64,000 bases of DNA from Limnohabitans sp. (GTDB lineage Bacteria > Pseudomonadota > Gammaproteobacteria > Burkholderiales > Burkholderiaceae_C). Within the stretch, counting starts at the first letter, position 1; each line of letters begins with the position of its first letter. Of the stretch, positions 1 through 8,448 are shown one piece after another. Under the pieces are notes generated by a model. The model was given only the letters and a program-made list of their open reading frames with translations, was not told where the DNA came from and did no database searches. The stretch covers positions 1 to 64,000 of the forward strand of contig VERE01000008.1 in the NCBI GenBank assembly GCA_018882835.1, written 5' to 3'. A program made the position numbers and the translations under genes.

Positions 1-445
1 CGCCATAGGCGAGCACGCTGCAGGGCCGGTCGGCCTGCGCGCCCATGCCCACCATGTCCAGCAGATCGAGCGCATCGCTGCGGCGGTGCTTGGCGGCCGA
101 TGACCACATGGAAAACAGCTTGCGGTCTTGCGACATGAGCGCCATCTGCACGTTCTCGACCACTGTCAAAGATGAGAAGGTGGCGGCGATCTGGAAGGTG
201 CGGCCCACGCCCAGACGCCAGATCTGGCGCGGCTGCAGGCCCACCAGCTCGGTGCCGTCCAGGCGGATCGAGCCACGGTCGGCGCGCAGTTGGCCATTGA
301 CCATGTTGAAGGTGGTGGACTTGCCCGCACCGTTGGGGCCGATCAGGGCCAGCAATTCGCCGGCCTTGAGCTCGAAATGGATGCCATCGACGGCCTTGAC
401 GCCGCCAAAGGACTTGCCGAGGTTGTCGACGGTCAGCAAACTCAT
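1..445 (-). CDS. livG: ABC transporter ATP-binding protein LivG (partial, N-terminal part)
   Basis: The first 148 residues of an ABC ATPase of branched-chain amino acid (HAAT) type; the 3' end lies beyond the window edge. It begins MSLLTVDNLGKSFGGVKAVD and shows Walker A GPNGAGKST near residues 39-47 and the Q-loop region GRTFQIAATF that is typical of LivG. It would energise import by the fused permease directly upstream. The ATG overlaps the permease stop by four bases (ATGA), so the two are translationally coupled. The substrate cannot be read from this part; neighbours suggest an aromatic or heterocyclic acid rather than an amino acid (inference). Confidence 0.93.
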   Translation of the reverse strand, partial: MSLLTVDNLGKSFGGVKAVDGIHFELKAGELLALIGPNGAGKSTTFNMVNGQLRADRGSIRLDGTELVGLQPRQIWRLGVGRTFQIAATFSSLTVVENVQMALMSQDRKLFSMWSSAAKHRRSDALDLLDMVGMGAQADRPCSVLAYG

Positions 446-2352
446 CGCGCCACCTCCGCAGTGTTGCGCCGCTGGTCCAGCAGCTGGCGGAAAAAGCCGG
501 CAATGCCCTGCGGGAACAGCAGCACCAGGATCAGGATCACGGCACCCAGCAAGGCGCGCCAGTATTCGGTGCTGCGGGCCATCACATCGTGCAGCCAGGT
601 GTAGCTGACCGCCCCCACCACCGGGCCGGCCAGGGTCTGCAGGCCGCCCAGCAGCACCATCACCAGGCCATCGACCGAGCGGCTCACATTGAGGGTTTCG
701 GGCGAGATGCTGCCCTTGGAAAACGCGAACAAGGCGCCCGCCACACCGGCAAAGGCGCCGGCAATGATGAAGGCGATCCACTGCATGGCCTTGACGTCGA
801 TGCCGATCGCATCGGCACGCAGCACCGAGTCGCGGCCCGCACGCAAGGCATAACCAAAGGGCGAGAACAGCATGCGCCGCAAAGCCCACAGCGAGACCAG
901 CACCAGCACCAGGGTCAGGTAGTAATAGGCCTGTTTGCCCGAGAGCCACTCGGCCGGCCAGACCCCGGTCATGCCATTGCTGCCGCCGGTCACGTCGTCC
1001 CACTGGTAGACCCCGGCCCAGACGATTTGCGCGAAAGCCAGCGTGAGCATGGCCAGGTAGACGCCCGACAGGCGCACACTGAACCAGCCCACAATCAGCG
1101 CGCCCAGCGCGGCCACCAGCGGTGCCAGCAGCAGGGCCGCCTCCATCGACAGCCCCAGCTTGCGCACCACCAGCGCGGCCGCATACGCGCCCAGGCCAAA
1201 GTAGGCTGCGTGGCCAAACGAGTGCATGCCCGCCGGCCCCATGATGAAGTGCAGACTGGCGGCAAAAAGCGCCGCGATCAGCTGGTCAATCGCCAGCACC
1301 ACCACATAGGGCGATCCGCTGCTCATCGAGGGCAGCACCAGCAAGGCCAGCGCCAGCACGGCCACGGCCGCCAGGAACAACTTGTCGGCGGGGCGAATCG
1401 GCAACTCGGCCTCGCCCAGCGCGCGCGCCGCGGCCTGCGCCTTGCCCATCAGACCCCAGGGCCGCACCATCAGCACCACGGCCATCACCAAAAATTCGGC
1501 CACCAGGGTGAGCTTGGAAAAGGCAAACGAGATACCCCACAACTCCACGGTGCCAATCCCCACGCACAAGGCTTTGATTTCAGCGATCAGCAGCGCCGCC
1601 ACATAGGCCCCGGGGATTGAGCCCATGCCGCCCACCACCACCACCACAAACGCATCGCCAATGGTCAGCAAGTCAAGGCCAAGGTTGGCAGGCTCACGCG
1701 GCAATTGCAAGGCGCCGCCCAAGCCTGCCAAGGCACAGCCCAGGGCAAACACACTCGTGAACAGCCAGCTTTGGTGGATGCCCAGGGCGCCCACCATTTC
1801 GCGGTCCTGGGTGGCTGCACGCACCAGGGTGCCAAAGCGGGTTCGCGTCAGCAGCAGCCACAGCAAGCCCAAGATGACCGGGCCGATCACCATCAGCAAC
1901 AGGTCATAGCTTGGGAAGCGTCGCCCCAAAATGTCGATAGAGCCCGCCAAGCCAGGCGCACGCGGCCCGAGCAAATCTTCCGGACCCCAGACCCACAGGG
2001 CAGCATCTTTGATCACCAGCACCAGCGCAAAGGTGGCGAGCAACTGGAACAACTCCGGCGCTTTGTAAATGCGCCGCAGCAACACAATTTCGACCAGCGC
2101 CCCCAGGACGCCGGAAATCACCGCTGCCAACAACAGCAGCAGCCAGAAACTCCAGGCCAGGCCCAGCTTGCGCCCCAGGTGTTCGACCAGGGAATATGCC
2201 AGGTAAATGCCCAACATGAAAAATGAGCCGTGGGCAAAGTTCACGATCCGGGTCACCCCGAAAATAAGTGACAGCCCGGCGGCCACCAAAAACAGCGAAG
2301 ATGCTCCGGCCAGGCCATTGAGCAATTGAACGATCAAGCCGGAGACATCCAT
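442..2352 (-). CDS. fused LivH-LivM branched-chain-type ABC permease
   Basis: A 636-residue inner-membrane permease in which both HAAT permease subunits form one chain. Residues 1-300 are LivH-like (GLSLIFGVTRIVNFAHGSFF near the N-terminus; GGMGSIPGAYVAALLIAE near 240). Residues 320-636 are LivM-like (GMHSFGHAAYFGLGAYAAA near 375; GGSNGMTGV; GSISPETLNVSRSVDGLVMV). LivH and LivM are usually separate proteins of about 290 and 330 residues, so the length equals their sum. No stop or frame slip separates the halves. It lies between the receptor gene and livG, with 12 bases between it and the receptor gene. It forms the membrane channel of the importer. Confidence 0.93.
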   Translation of the reverse strand: MDVSGLIVQLLNGLAGASSLFLVAAGLSLIFGVTRIVNFAHGSFFMLGIYLAYSLVEHLGRKLGLAWSFWLLLLLAAVISGVLGALVEIVLLRRIYKAPELFQLLATFALVLVIKDAALWVWGPEDLLGPRAPGLAGSIDILGRRFPSYDLLLMVIGPVILGLLWLLLTRTRFGTLVRAATQDREMVGALGIHQSWLFTSVFALGCALAGLGGALQLPREPANLGLDLLTIGDAFVVVVVGGMGSIPGAYVAALLIAEIKALCVGIGTVELWGISFAFSKLTLVAEFLVMAVVLMVRPWGLMGKAQAAARALGEAELPIRPADKLFLAAVAVLALALLVLPSMSSGSPYVVVLAIDQLIAALFAASLHFIMGPAGMHSFGHAAYFGLGAYAAALVVRKLGLSMEAALLLAPLVAALGALIVGWFSVRLSGVYLAMLTLAFAQIVWAGVYQWDDVTGGSNGMTGVWPAEWLSGKQAYYYLTLVLVLVSLWALRRMLFSPFGYALRAGRDSVLRADAIGIDVKAMQWIAFIIAGAFAGVAGALFAFSKGSISPETLNVSRSVDGLVMVLLGGLQTLAGPVVGAVSYTWLHDVMARSTEYWRALLGAVILILVLLFPQGIAGFFRQLLDQRRNTAEVAR

Positions 2353-2364
2353 GGCGTCAAATCT

Positions 2365-3570
2365 TCAGTCTGCGGGACGCAGCTTTTTCACTTCGTCGTT
2401 GCTGGGTTGGAAGGCTGCACCGTCAAGGTAGCGGTAATCCACCATGATGCCCTTGCCGTTGTCGTTCTTGGTCTTGCCCACGAAAGCGCCCATGGTGGAC
2501 TGGTGGTCCTGCGGGCGGAAGCTCACTTTGCCAAAAGGGCTGTCCATGGTGAGGCCTGTGAACGCTGTGACCAGCTTCTCGGTTTCGGTGCTGCCGGCCT
2601 TTTTGATGCCCGCCGCCAACGCCTGAATCATGGTATAGCCCACCACCGAGCCCAGGCGCGGATAGTCGTTGAATTTTTTCTGGTAGCCGGCCAAAAAGGC
2701 TTTGTGCTCCGGCGTGTTGATGCCGTTCCAGGGGTAGCCGGTGACGATCCAGCCATTCGGGGTTTCATCCTTCAGCGGGTCCAGGTATTCCGGCTCGCCG
2801 GTCAGCAGGCTGACCACCTCACGGCCTTGGAACAGGCCGCGCGTGTTGCCTTCGCGCACAAATTTGGCCAGGTCAGCGCCAAACAAGACGTTGAAGATGG
2901 CATCCGGCTTGGCATCGGCCAAGGCTTGCGCCACGGCACCTGCGTCCACCTTGCCCAGGGCAGGCGCTTGCTCGGCCACAAACTCTACATCCGGCTGCGC
3001 GGCTTTCAGCAGTTGCTTGAACGTGGCCACAGCCGACTGGCCGTACTCATAGTTGGGGTAGACCACCGCCCAACGCTTCTTCTTCAGCTTGGCGGCCTCA
3101 GGCACCAGCATGGCGGCTTGCATGTAGGTGGAGGCGCGCAAGCGAAAGGTGTACTTGTTGCCGTTTTGCCAAACGATCTTGTCGGTCAGCGGCTCGCCGG
3201 CCAGGAAGAAAAACTTTTTCTGCTTGGAAAAGTCAGTGAGCGCCAAGCCAATGTGCGACAGAAAGGCCCCCGACAGAACATCCACTTGCTCGCGCGAGAT
3301 CAGCTCTTCGGCGGCGCGCACGGCGTCGCCTGGCGGGGCGTTGTCATCGCGAATGATCAGTTGCAGCTTGCGGCCATTGACGCCACCGGCCGCATTGATC
3401 TCATCGACCGCCAGCTCCATGCCTTTTTTGTACGGGTCGAGGAAGGCCGGCTGGGCCTTGTAGCTGTTGATTTCCCCAATCTTGATAACGCCTTGCGCCA
3501 TCACGGACGAGAGCCCGAAGGCCAGGCCCAGGGCGGCAGCGGCCCGAGTCAAAGTGCGAAAAGGTTTCAT
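2365..3570 (-). CDS. branched-chain-type ABC transporter substrate-binding protein
   Basis: A 401-residue periplasmic receptor of the LivK/Peripla_BP_6 family. An N-terminal Sec signal peptide (to about residue 25, ending SSVMAQG) precedes IKIGEINSYKAQP and the family signature GMELAVDEINAAGGVNGRKL. GAFLSHIGLALTDF and RWAVVYPNYEYGQSA are typical of the two lobes. The ATG follows a GAGGAG ribosome-binding site. It is the first gene of the receptor-permease-ATPase unit and lies 52 bases downstream of the PF06684 gene, so transcription may continue from the catabolic genes. The ligand is unknown; an N-heteroaromatic acid or its degradation product is an inference from context. Confidence 0.9.
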   Translation of the reverse strand: MKPFRTLTRAAAALGLAFGLSSVMAQGVIKIGEINSYKAQPAFLDPYKKGMELAVDEINAAGGVNGRKLQLIIRDDNAPPGDAVRAAEELISREQVDVLSGAFLSHIGLALTDFSKQKKFFFLAGEPLTDKIVWQNGNKYTFRLRASTYMQAAMLVPEAAKLKKKRWAVVYPNYEYGQSAVATFKQLLKAAQPDVEFVAEQAPALGKVDAGAVAQALADAKPDAIFNVLFGADLAKFVREGNTRGLFQGREVVSLLTGEPEYLDPLKDETPNGWIVTGYPWNGINTPEHKAFLAGYQKKFNDYPRLGSVVGYTMIQALAAGIKKAGSTETEKLVTAFTGLTMDSPFGKVSFRPQDHQSTMGAFVGKTKNDNGKGIMVDYRYLDGAAFQPSNDEVKKLRPAD

Positions 3571-3622
3571 AGAAGCTCCTCAGTAAAAGTTGGAGGGGTG
3601 AAAAAAACAGAACCGTGGGGTG

Positions 3623-4207
3623 TCAACGCAGGCCATCCTGGCCAACGATTTCATGAACTTGCAAACCGCCTATGCGTGGGTGCGGTCGGCCACTGTCGGT
3701 GACCGCGACTGCCACCAGAATTTCGTTGGCAAAGGGGGCATCGGGGATGCGCGCCTCGATGGCGTCAAAATGGCTTCGGACAAAGGCGGCGTCCTTGTGC
3801 CCCAGAGGCACGTCCACTGCAGCGCCAGGCCCGCCCCGTTTTTTGGCGGAGGGCACCAATGCAGCGCCTTTGCTGACGGCTTTGCGCAAAGGCGCACCCA
3901 GTTTGGGATGCAAAATGGCCGCGGCATGTTCCAGTTCACCGGTCTCGCCCACAATGGCAGCCTTGCCGTAGCTCTGCGCTTGCTCGGGCGCAATGCCCAA
4001 GGCCTGGACACAGCGCTGCCCCAGGAGGGCGCCCAATTCCTCGCCGATCTCGATGAGCTCATCCAGGCTCTCGCTGTACTGGCCTGCATAGGGGTTGTGA
4101 ATGACTGCCATGGCCAACGCACGGCGCGTGGCCGGCGTCACCGCACGCCCGCCTTCGAGGTGCGTCTCATCCAGCTGAACCACAATTTTTCGGATCTTGG
4201 CTTTCAT
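3623..4207 (-). CDS. amino acid synthesis family protein (PF06684 / DUF1185)
   Basis: A 194-residue soluble protein that I recognise as PF06684, known by the uninformative name 'amino acid synthesis family' (formerly DUF1185). Visible family-like segments are IRKIVVQLDETHLEGGR at the start, IHNPYAGQYSESLDELI, the GKAAIVGETGELEHAAAILHPKLG block and the C-terminal AVTDSGRPHPRIGG. No biochemical reaction is firmly assigned to the family as far as I know. It is encoded 15 bases after a UPF0280 gene, which in turn follows the 6-hydroxynicotinate reductase gene, so all three are likely co-transcribed. A role in ring opening or an amide/lactam step is inferred from context only. Confidence 0.85.
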   Translation of the reverse strand: MKAKIRKIVVQLDETHLEGGRAVTPATRRALAMAVIHNPYAGQYSESLDELIEIGEELGALLGQRCVQALGIAPEQAQSYGKAAIVGETGELEHAAAILHPKLGAPLRKAVSKGAALVPSAKKRGGPGAAVDVPLGHKDAAFVRSHFDAIEARIPDAPFANEILVAVAVTDSGRPHPRIGGLQVHEIVGQDGLR

Positions 4208-4222
4208 GACAGGTTTTTTTCC

Positions 4223-5104
4223 TCAGATCAAGCAGGCTTCGTGCCCAGAAAAAGCAAACTGGCCCTGACAACTCAGCAAGGCCGCAAAAATCAAACCTTC
4301 TTCGCGCAAGCGCTCAGCATATACGCGCCCTTGCTGCAAAGCGATCAAGATTTGCCCGGGGTCCAGAGGCGGCACATTCAAGGTCACCAGGCGGTCGCCG
4401 AGGTCGGTGTCATCGCGGATCTGGTCAGCAGGACAGCGTTCGATGCGCGCATCGTTCACGTTCACGGCATTGCCAATCAGGGTGGCGGCCGCATCGGCCT
4501 GGGCCGCGGTAGCAGCCAGCACAGTCACGGTTTCTGCAATGCCCAAGGATTGGCTGCGACCGCGCCAACCGCTGGTGGCCACACCCCGCACCGGCATGTC
4601 GGCATGCACTCGCAGCTGCCCTTGGGCCTCCAATTCTTCAAGGGGGGAGCTGGCCAGGGCGCGCGCCATGTCGGTCACCAAACCAACGCGCAAGGATTGG
4701 CCTTGCGTCAGATGCAAGGCAATGTCACCGCCATTGTTGACCCAGGCCCGCGTGATGCCATCGCGCTTGTAGCACTGCAACACTTCCTGCGCCACTGCCC
4801 CGGCCACTGCTGCCATGGGGGTGATGAAACCATCTGGCGTGGTTGCCACCAAGGGGGCACAGGCGGTCCACATGCGTCGGGCCACTTCGCCCTTCAAGGG
4901 GTTGTCTGCCTGCGCTTGCACGGGTTGACGCAACGTGGGCAGTTCACGCACCAGCGTCGGCAAAATGCCCTCGAACACTTGCCAAGCCTCCTCATGGGCA
5001 GCTTGCACGGCGCGCTCATCGCCATCGGCACGCACCAGCAAATCGATGGGCCCGTGCTGGTAGTGCCAGCGGTCATCGCTCAGGGCTTGGCGTTGGGCTT
5101 GCAT
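4223..5104 (-). CDS. UPF0280 family protein (ApbE-like fold)
   Basis: A 293-residue protein of the UPF0280 family, distantly related in fold to the ApbE flavin transferase. Recognisable parts are an ADGDERAVQAAHEEAW segment near the N-terminus, a central MAAVAGAVAQEVL helix, RAWVNNGGDIALHL near the middle and VRGVATSGWRGRSQSLGI. The ATG at 5104 lies five bases after the stop of the hnr-like gene; longer forms would overlap that gene extensively. The NNGGD motif resembles the nucleotide-binding segment of ApbE, so a role in flavin or radical-cofactor maturation of the neighbouring reductase is possible. That role is inference; the family has no established function. Confidence 0.82.
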   Translation of the reverse strand: MQAQRQALSDDRWHYQHGPIDLLVRADGDERAVQAAHEEAWQVFEGILPTLVRELPTLRQPVQAQADNPLKGEVARRMWTACAPLVATTPDGFITPMAAVAGAVAQEVLQCYKRDGITRAWVNNGGDIALHLTQGQSLRVGLVTDMARALASSPLEELEAQGQLRVHADMPVRGVATSGWRGRSQSLGIAETVTVLAATAAQADAAATLIGNAVNVNDARIERCPADQIRDDTDLGDRLVTLNVPPLDPGQILIALQQGRVYAERLREEGLIFAALLSCQGQFAFSGHEACLI

Positions 5105-5108
5105 GCGC

Positions 5109-6692
5109 TCAGCCCAGCATGGGTGGGTTGTCCAGCGGCCACGGGTAGACCCCGGCTGGCGGGGCCTCCCAGCGCAACTGTGTGGGCGCACCGTCGTTGT
5201 GCCAGGCGCCATGTTTCAAGGTATCGTCCAGGCTGCGTACGAAGGCCATGTGGCCACCCAGCGCCTGGTAATCTGACAGCTTCATGGTGAATTCAATGGG
5301 CGCCACGATGGCGGGGGTGGGCACCGTGCCGAAACTGCCACGAGGCATGCGGGTCACGTCGGCCATAAGGGTAATGCCGCCCCCTGGCCACACATAGGAA
5401 GGCGCGCCGCCACAGGTGACATTCACCAGCGCGTTTTTGATGGCACGGGTGAGGCGCACCGGGTTGTCGGTCACGCCGGCACGCAAACTGCCGCCGGCGC
5501 CAGCCAGGAACAACACCGAGACCAAAGAAGGCTCACAGTTTTCACCAATGCGATCCACCACTTGGCGCACCGCTTCGGGCATGGCGTGTGGCTGGGGCTG
5601 CAACTGCGCGTCCAGCACATACCAGGCGGCATGCTCGCCAGTGGTCGAGGTCATCAGCAGTTTCAAGCCGGGCCAGGCCACCTCAGGGTCCCAGGGCGCC
5701 AGGATGTGCAGCGGGTCTTCAATGTCGGTGCCGCCCCAGCCTGTGCCCGGATTGGCCACCTGGAAATAACGCCCAGGCGTGGACTTGCGGCCTTTGATCT
5801 TGATGCCGCTGGGCGGAATGTGGAGGCAGCGCCCGGCCTGGTGCTCGCTCAGGACACCGGTGATGTGGTCGTCCACCACCACCACCTCGTCGCACAAGCC
5901 CAGCCACTGCTGCGCAAAAATGCCAATGGCCGCCGAGCCGCAGCCCACCCGCATGCGCTGCTCGGGCACACCATTGACAATGGGCGCCTTGCCCGCTTGC
6001 AGCACCACGGTGGAGCCGCCTTCAATGCTGACCTCCACCGCCTCATGGTTGCCCAGGGCCTGCATCATCTCCACAGTGACGCGGCCTTCCTTTTTGCTGC
6101 CACCGGTCAGGTGATGCACCCCCCCCAGGCTCAGCATTTGCGAGCCATACTCGGCCGTGGTCACATGCCCGACGGCTTCCCCACGACAACGCACCACGGC
6201 CTGCTCGGGACCGAGATAGCGGTCGGTGTCAATCTTCACTTTGAGGCTGCAATAACTGAAGATGCCTTCCGTCACCACCGTGACCAGATCCACCCCACGC
6301 GACTTCGACGCCACAATGAACGGCGCCGGCTTGTAATCCGGGTAAGTCGTCGACGACCCCACCCCCGTCACAAACACCCCCCGCTCCGCCACCTGCTCCC
6401 GCACCTCCTGCGCCAAGGTGGGGGTCAGGTCTTGCGTTTTGCCTGTCTGGCTGTGGATATCTTTTTGCAACAGCACCACCGGGTCCAACCGCACCAGCAC
6501 ACCTTGGCGATTGGCGTAGCGGTCACAGGCCCCCGCACGGCCTTCGGAAATCTGACACAGCACCGGGCAAGCATTGCATTCCACCTTGTTGCCCGCCATG
6601 AGCTCATTGCGCGGCGCCGCACGCTCAATGCCCAAATGGGCAGCGGCACCTTCCGGTCCGGGCAGGCCATCGCCTTGGGTGTACTGGGTCAT
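5109..6692 (-). CDS. hnr: 6-hydroxynicotinate reductase-like iron-sulfur protein
   Basis: A 527-residue protein resembling the 6-hydroxynicotinate reductase of nicotinate-fermenting Eubacterium barkeri, which reduces 6-hydroxynicotinate to 1,4,5,6-tetrahydro-6-oxonicotinate. An N-terminal cysteine set (C39, C42, C46, C56; VECNACPVLCQI) fits an Fe-S cluster. The body contains GVGSSTTYPDYKPAP, SYCSLKVKIDTDRYLG and a VGCGSAAIGIF segment. It starts the minus-strand unit with UPF0280, PF06684 and the ABC importer. A ferredoxin reductase gene and an enamidase gene lie divergently, matching a reductive ring-opening route. Residues 77-91 (KDIHSQTGKTQDLTP) coincide with a copy of the dispersed repeat described elsewhere. 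Substrate assignment rests on homology and context. Confidence 0.8.
   Translation of the reverse strand: MTQYTQGDGLPGPEGAAAHLGIERAAPRNELMAGNKVECNACPVLCQISEGRAGACDRYANRQGVLVRLDPVVLLQKDIHSQTGKTQDLTPTLAQEVREQVAERGVFVTGVGSSTTYPDYKPAPFIVASKSRGVDLVTVVTEGIFSYCSLKVKIDTDRYLGPEQAVVRCRGEAVGHVTTAEYGSQMLSLGGVHHLTGGSKKEGRVTVEMMQALGNHEAVEVSIEGGSTVVLQAGKAPIVNGVPEQRMRVGCGSAAIGIFAQQWLGLCDEVVVVDDHITGVLSEHQAGRCLHIPPSGIKIKGRKSTPGRYFQVANPGTGWGGTDIEDPLHILAPWDPEVAWPGLKLLMTSTTGEHAAWYVLDAQLQPQPHAMPEAVRQVVDRIGENCEPSLVSVLFLAGAGGSLRAGVTDNPVRLTRAIKNALVNVTCGGAPSYVWPGGGITLMADVTRMPRGSFGTVPTPAIVAPIEFTMKLSDYQALGGHMAFVRSLDDTLKHGAWHNDGAPTQLRWEAPPAGVYPWPLDNPPMLG
6420..6464 (+). repeat. degenerate copy of the dispersed repeat inside the hnr-like CDS
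   Basis: GGGGTCAGGTCTTGC, then TTTTGCC and CTGTGGATA in the same order and nearly the same spacing as the intergenic copy at 25687-25731. Only a few positions differ: G for C at one site, TGTCTGG for a run of six T, and ATCT for AACT. It is read on the minus strand as residues 77-91 of the reductase without breaking the frame. Confidence 0.75.
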
Positions 6693-6887
6693 GGGGCCTT
6701 ATTCAAAATTCGACACATGCATATGTGCAATGGGTTGGAAGCACTGTTGTAAAGTGGGGAACTTTGTAAATTCACGACATTCAATTTAATGTTGTGAACG
6801 CTACATGAGTCTACAATATAGACCATCCCGTTCCATGCGACAAGGGGGTCTGCCCGAAGTTTTGTCGCGCCCTTTGCAATACCCAAC
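6693..6887. promoter_or_regulatory. divergent intergenic control region between hnr-like and ferredoxin reductase genes
   Basis: About 195 AT-richer bases separate two divergent transcription units. They contain a 28-base imperfect palindrome (6771-6798) and a second short inverted repeat, GTCTA-CAATA-TAGAC (6809-6823), which overlaps a possible -10 hexamer TACAAT for the rightward unit. The TetR gene two positions downstream is the natural candidate regulator (inference). Confidence 0.6.
6771..6798. promoter_or_regulatory. 28-base palindromic candidate operator
   Basis: The arms TTCAC-n-ACATT and AATGT-n-GTGAA are exact reverse complements around a six-base CAATTT centre. Size and symmetry fit a dimeric TetR-type repressor. 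It sits in the middle of the divergent region, so it could control both units. Confidence 0.6.
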
Positions 6888-7661
6888 ATGAGCTCAATGC
6901 ACCAGGAAAAAGTACTGTCCGTTCATCACTGGACCGACCGTCTCTTCAGCTTCACCACCACCCGCGACATGGCCTTGCGATTTTCCAACGGCCACTTCAC
7001 CATGATTGGCTTGCAGGTGAATGCCAAACCCTTGTTGCGCGCCTACAGCATCGTCAGCGCCAACTACGAAGAGCACCTGGAATTCTTGAGCATCAAGGTG
7101 CCCGATGGCCCTCTGACCTCGCGCTTGCAACACATTCAAGTGGGTGACAGCATCATCGTGGGCCGCAAGCCCACCGGCACCTTGCTGATCGACTACCTGT
7201 TGCCCGCCAAAAACCTGTACCTGCTGAGCACAGGCACTGGCATGGCGCCTTTCCTGAGCATCATTCGCGACCCCGAAACCTATGAGCGCTTTGAAAAGGT
7301 CATCCTGGTGCACGGCGTGCGCGAGGTGAAAGAGCTGGCCTACCACGACTACATCACCCAAGAATTGCCACAACATGAGCTGTTGGGCGAGATGGTCAGC
7401 GAGCAACTGCTGTACTACCCCACGGTGACGCGCGAGCCCTATAAGAATCAAGGCCGCATCACCGATTTGATTCAATCTGGCAAACTCATGAAAGACCTGG
7501 GTTTGCCAGATCTCGACCCGGCCAACGACCGCGTGATGATTTGCGGCAGCCCCCAGATGCTCAAAGACCTGAAGGTGATGCTGGAGCAAAAAGACTTCGA
7601 AGAAGGCAACACCAGCAAGCCCGGCGACTTTGTGATCGAGCGGGCCTTCGCAGACCAATAA
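6888..7661 (+). CDS. fpr: ferredoxin--NADP+ reductase (Fpr type)
   Basis: A 257-residue FAD enzyme that moves electrons between NADPH and ferredoxin or flavodoxin. The FAD-binding motif RAYSIVSA is near residues 51-58, the NADP-binding segment STGTGMAPFLSII near 114-126, CGSPQML near 219, and the chain ends in an aromatic-poor tail VIERAFADQ. It is the first gene of the rightward unit with the TetR regulator and enamidase, and divergent from the iron-sulfur hnr-like reductase. It could therefore supply low-potential electrons to that reductase (inference). A housekeeping role in oxidative stress is the alternative. Confidence 0.88.
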   Translation: MSSMHQEKVLSVHHWTDRLFSFTTTRDMALRFSNGHFTMIGLQVNAKPLLRAYSIVSANYEEHLEFLSIKVPDGPLTSRLQHIQVGDSIIVGRKPTGTLLIDYLLPAKNLYLLSTGTGMAPFLSIIRDPETYERFEKVILVHGVREVKELAYHDYITQELPQHELLGEMVSEQLLYYPTVTREPYKNQGRITDLIQSGKLMKDLGLPDLDPANDRVMICGSPQMLKDLKVMLEQKDFEEGNTSKPGDFVIERAFADQ

Positions 7662-7672
7662 GCACATCACCC

Positions 7673-8419
7673 ATGGCCACCACCCGCACCCCCTCGACGC
7701 CTCGGGCTTCACGGGGCACGGGTTCGGTCCCCTCGGCCACCTCGGCGGCGGCGCGCCTGGCCACACGGCAGCCTGTGGCAGCGGCCAAAGGCAAGCTTGG
7801 GGTGCGCGAGCAATCTGCACAACAAACCCGCGACAGCATCCTCAAGGCAGCCACCCAAATTTTTGCCAAATACGGCTACGACGGCGGCAGCGTGGAAAAA
7901 ATCTCGAAGGCGGCGAATTCCTTCGACCGGATGATTTACTACTACTTCGGCAACAAGGAAGGCTTGTTCATCGAAGTAATTGAGGGCATCTATCGGCGCA
8001 TGAACGAGGCCGAATCGAAGCTCAAGCTGAACACCGATGCCCCAGTGCAAGCCTTGAAAGAGGTGATCGATTTTGTGCTCTCTTATTACCAAAAGCATCC
8101 AGAATTCGTCACCTTGCTGAACACAGAAAACCTGCACCAGGGCCGCCATATCAGCAAGTCGCCACGCGCGTCCGAATACTCATCGCCAGCCATTGAAATC
8201 ATCGCGCGCATTTTGCAAAGCGGCGTGCAACAGAAACTGTTCCGCGACGACTTGAACGCGCGCCATGTGTACCTGCTGATTGCCGCCACCGGTTATTTCT
8301 ACATGTCCAACCGCCACACGCTGACGGCCTTTTTGGGTGAGTCGCTGGCAGACCCGCGCAATGTGCAAAGCTGGAAAGATTTCGTTACCGATTCGGTGCT
8401 GCGCGTTGTGCGGCGCTGA
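7673..8419 (+). CDS. TetR family transcriptional regulator
   Basis: A 248-residue regulator. An alanine- and threonine-rich extension of about 45 residues precedes the TetR helix-turn-helix (TRDSILKAATQIFAKYGYDGGSVEKISKAANSFDRMIYYYFGNKEGLF, roughly 52-100). The C-terminal ligand domain includes a TetR_C-type region (YYQKHPEFVTLLNTEN). The ATG at 7673 lies 11 bases after the reductase stop and gives a sensible length; a longer frame from 7541 would overlap fpr. It is embedded in the ring-reduction locus and probably controls it through the palindrome at 6771-6798 (inference). Confidence 0.87.
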   Translation: MATTRTPSTPRASRGTGSVPSATSAAARLATRQPVAAAKGKLGVREQSAQQTRDSILKAATQIFAKYGYDGGSVEKISKAANSFDRMIYYYFGNKEGLFIEVIEGIYRRMNEAESKLKLNTDAPVQALKEVIDFVLSYYQKHPEFVTLLNTENLHQGRHISKSPRASEYSSPAIEIIARILQSGVQQKLFRDDLNARHVYLLIAATGYFYMSNRHTLTAFLGESLADPRNVQSWKDFVTDSVLRVVRR

Positions 8420-8448
8420 ACCTCCCACCACCTCACAGGAGACACAAC

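Noticed and set aside
589-1620. Long plus-strand open frame opposite the permease gene
   Set aside because: Histidine-, glutamine- and arginine-rich translation without family features; it is the antisense shadow of the LivHM fusion in GC-rich DNA.
3620-5290. Open frame of over 500 codons on the plus strand
   Set aside because: Antisense to the PF06684, UPF0280 and hnr-like genes, which have clear family motifs; the plus-strand product shows none.
5562-6752. Plus-strand frame opposite the hnr-like gene
   Set aside because: No recognisable domains; the opposite strand carries the Fe-S motif and is tightly spaced with its downstream genes.
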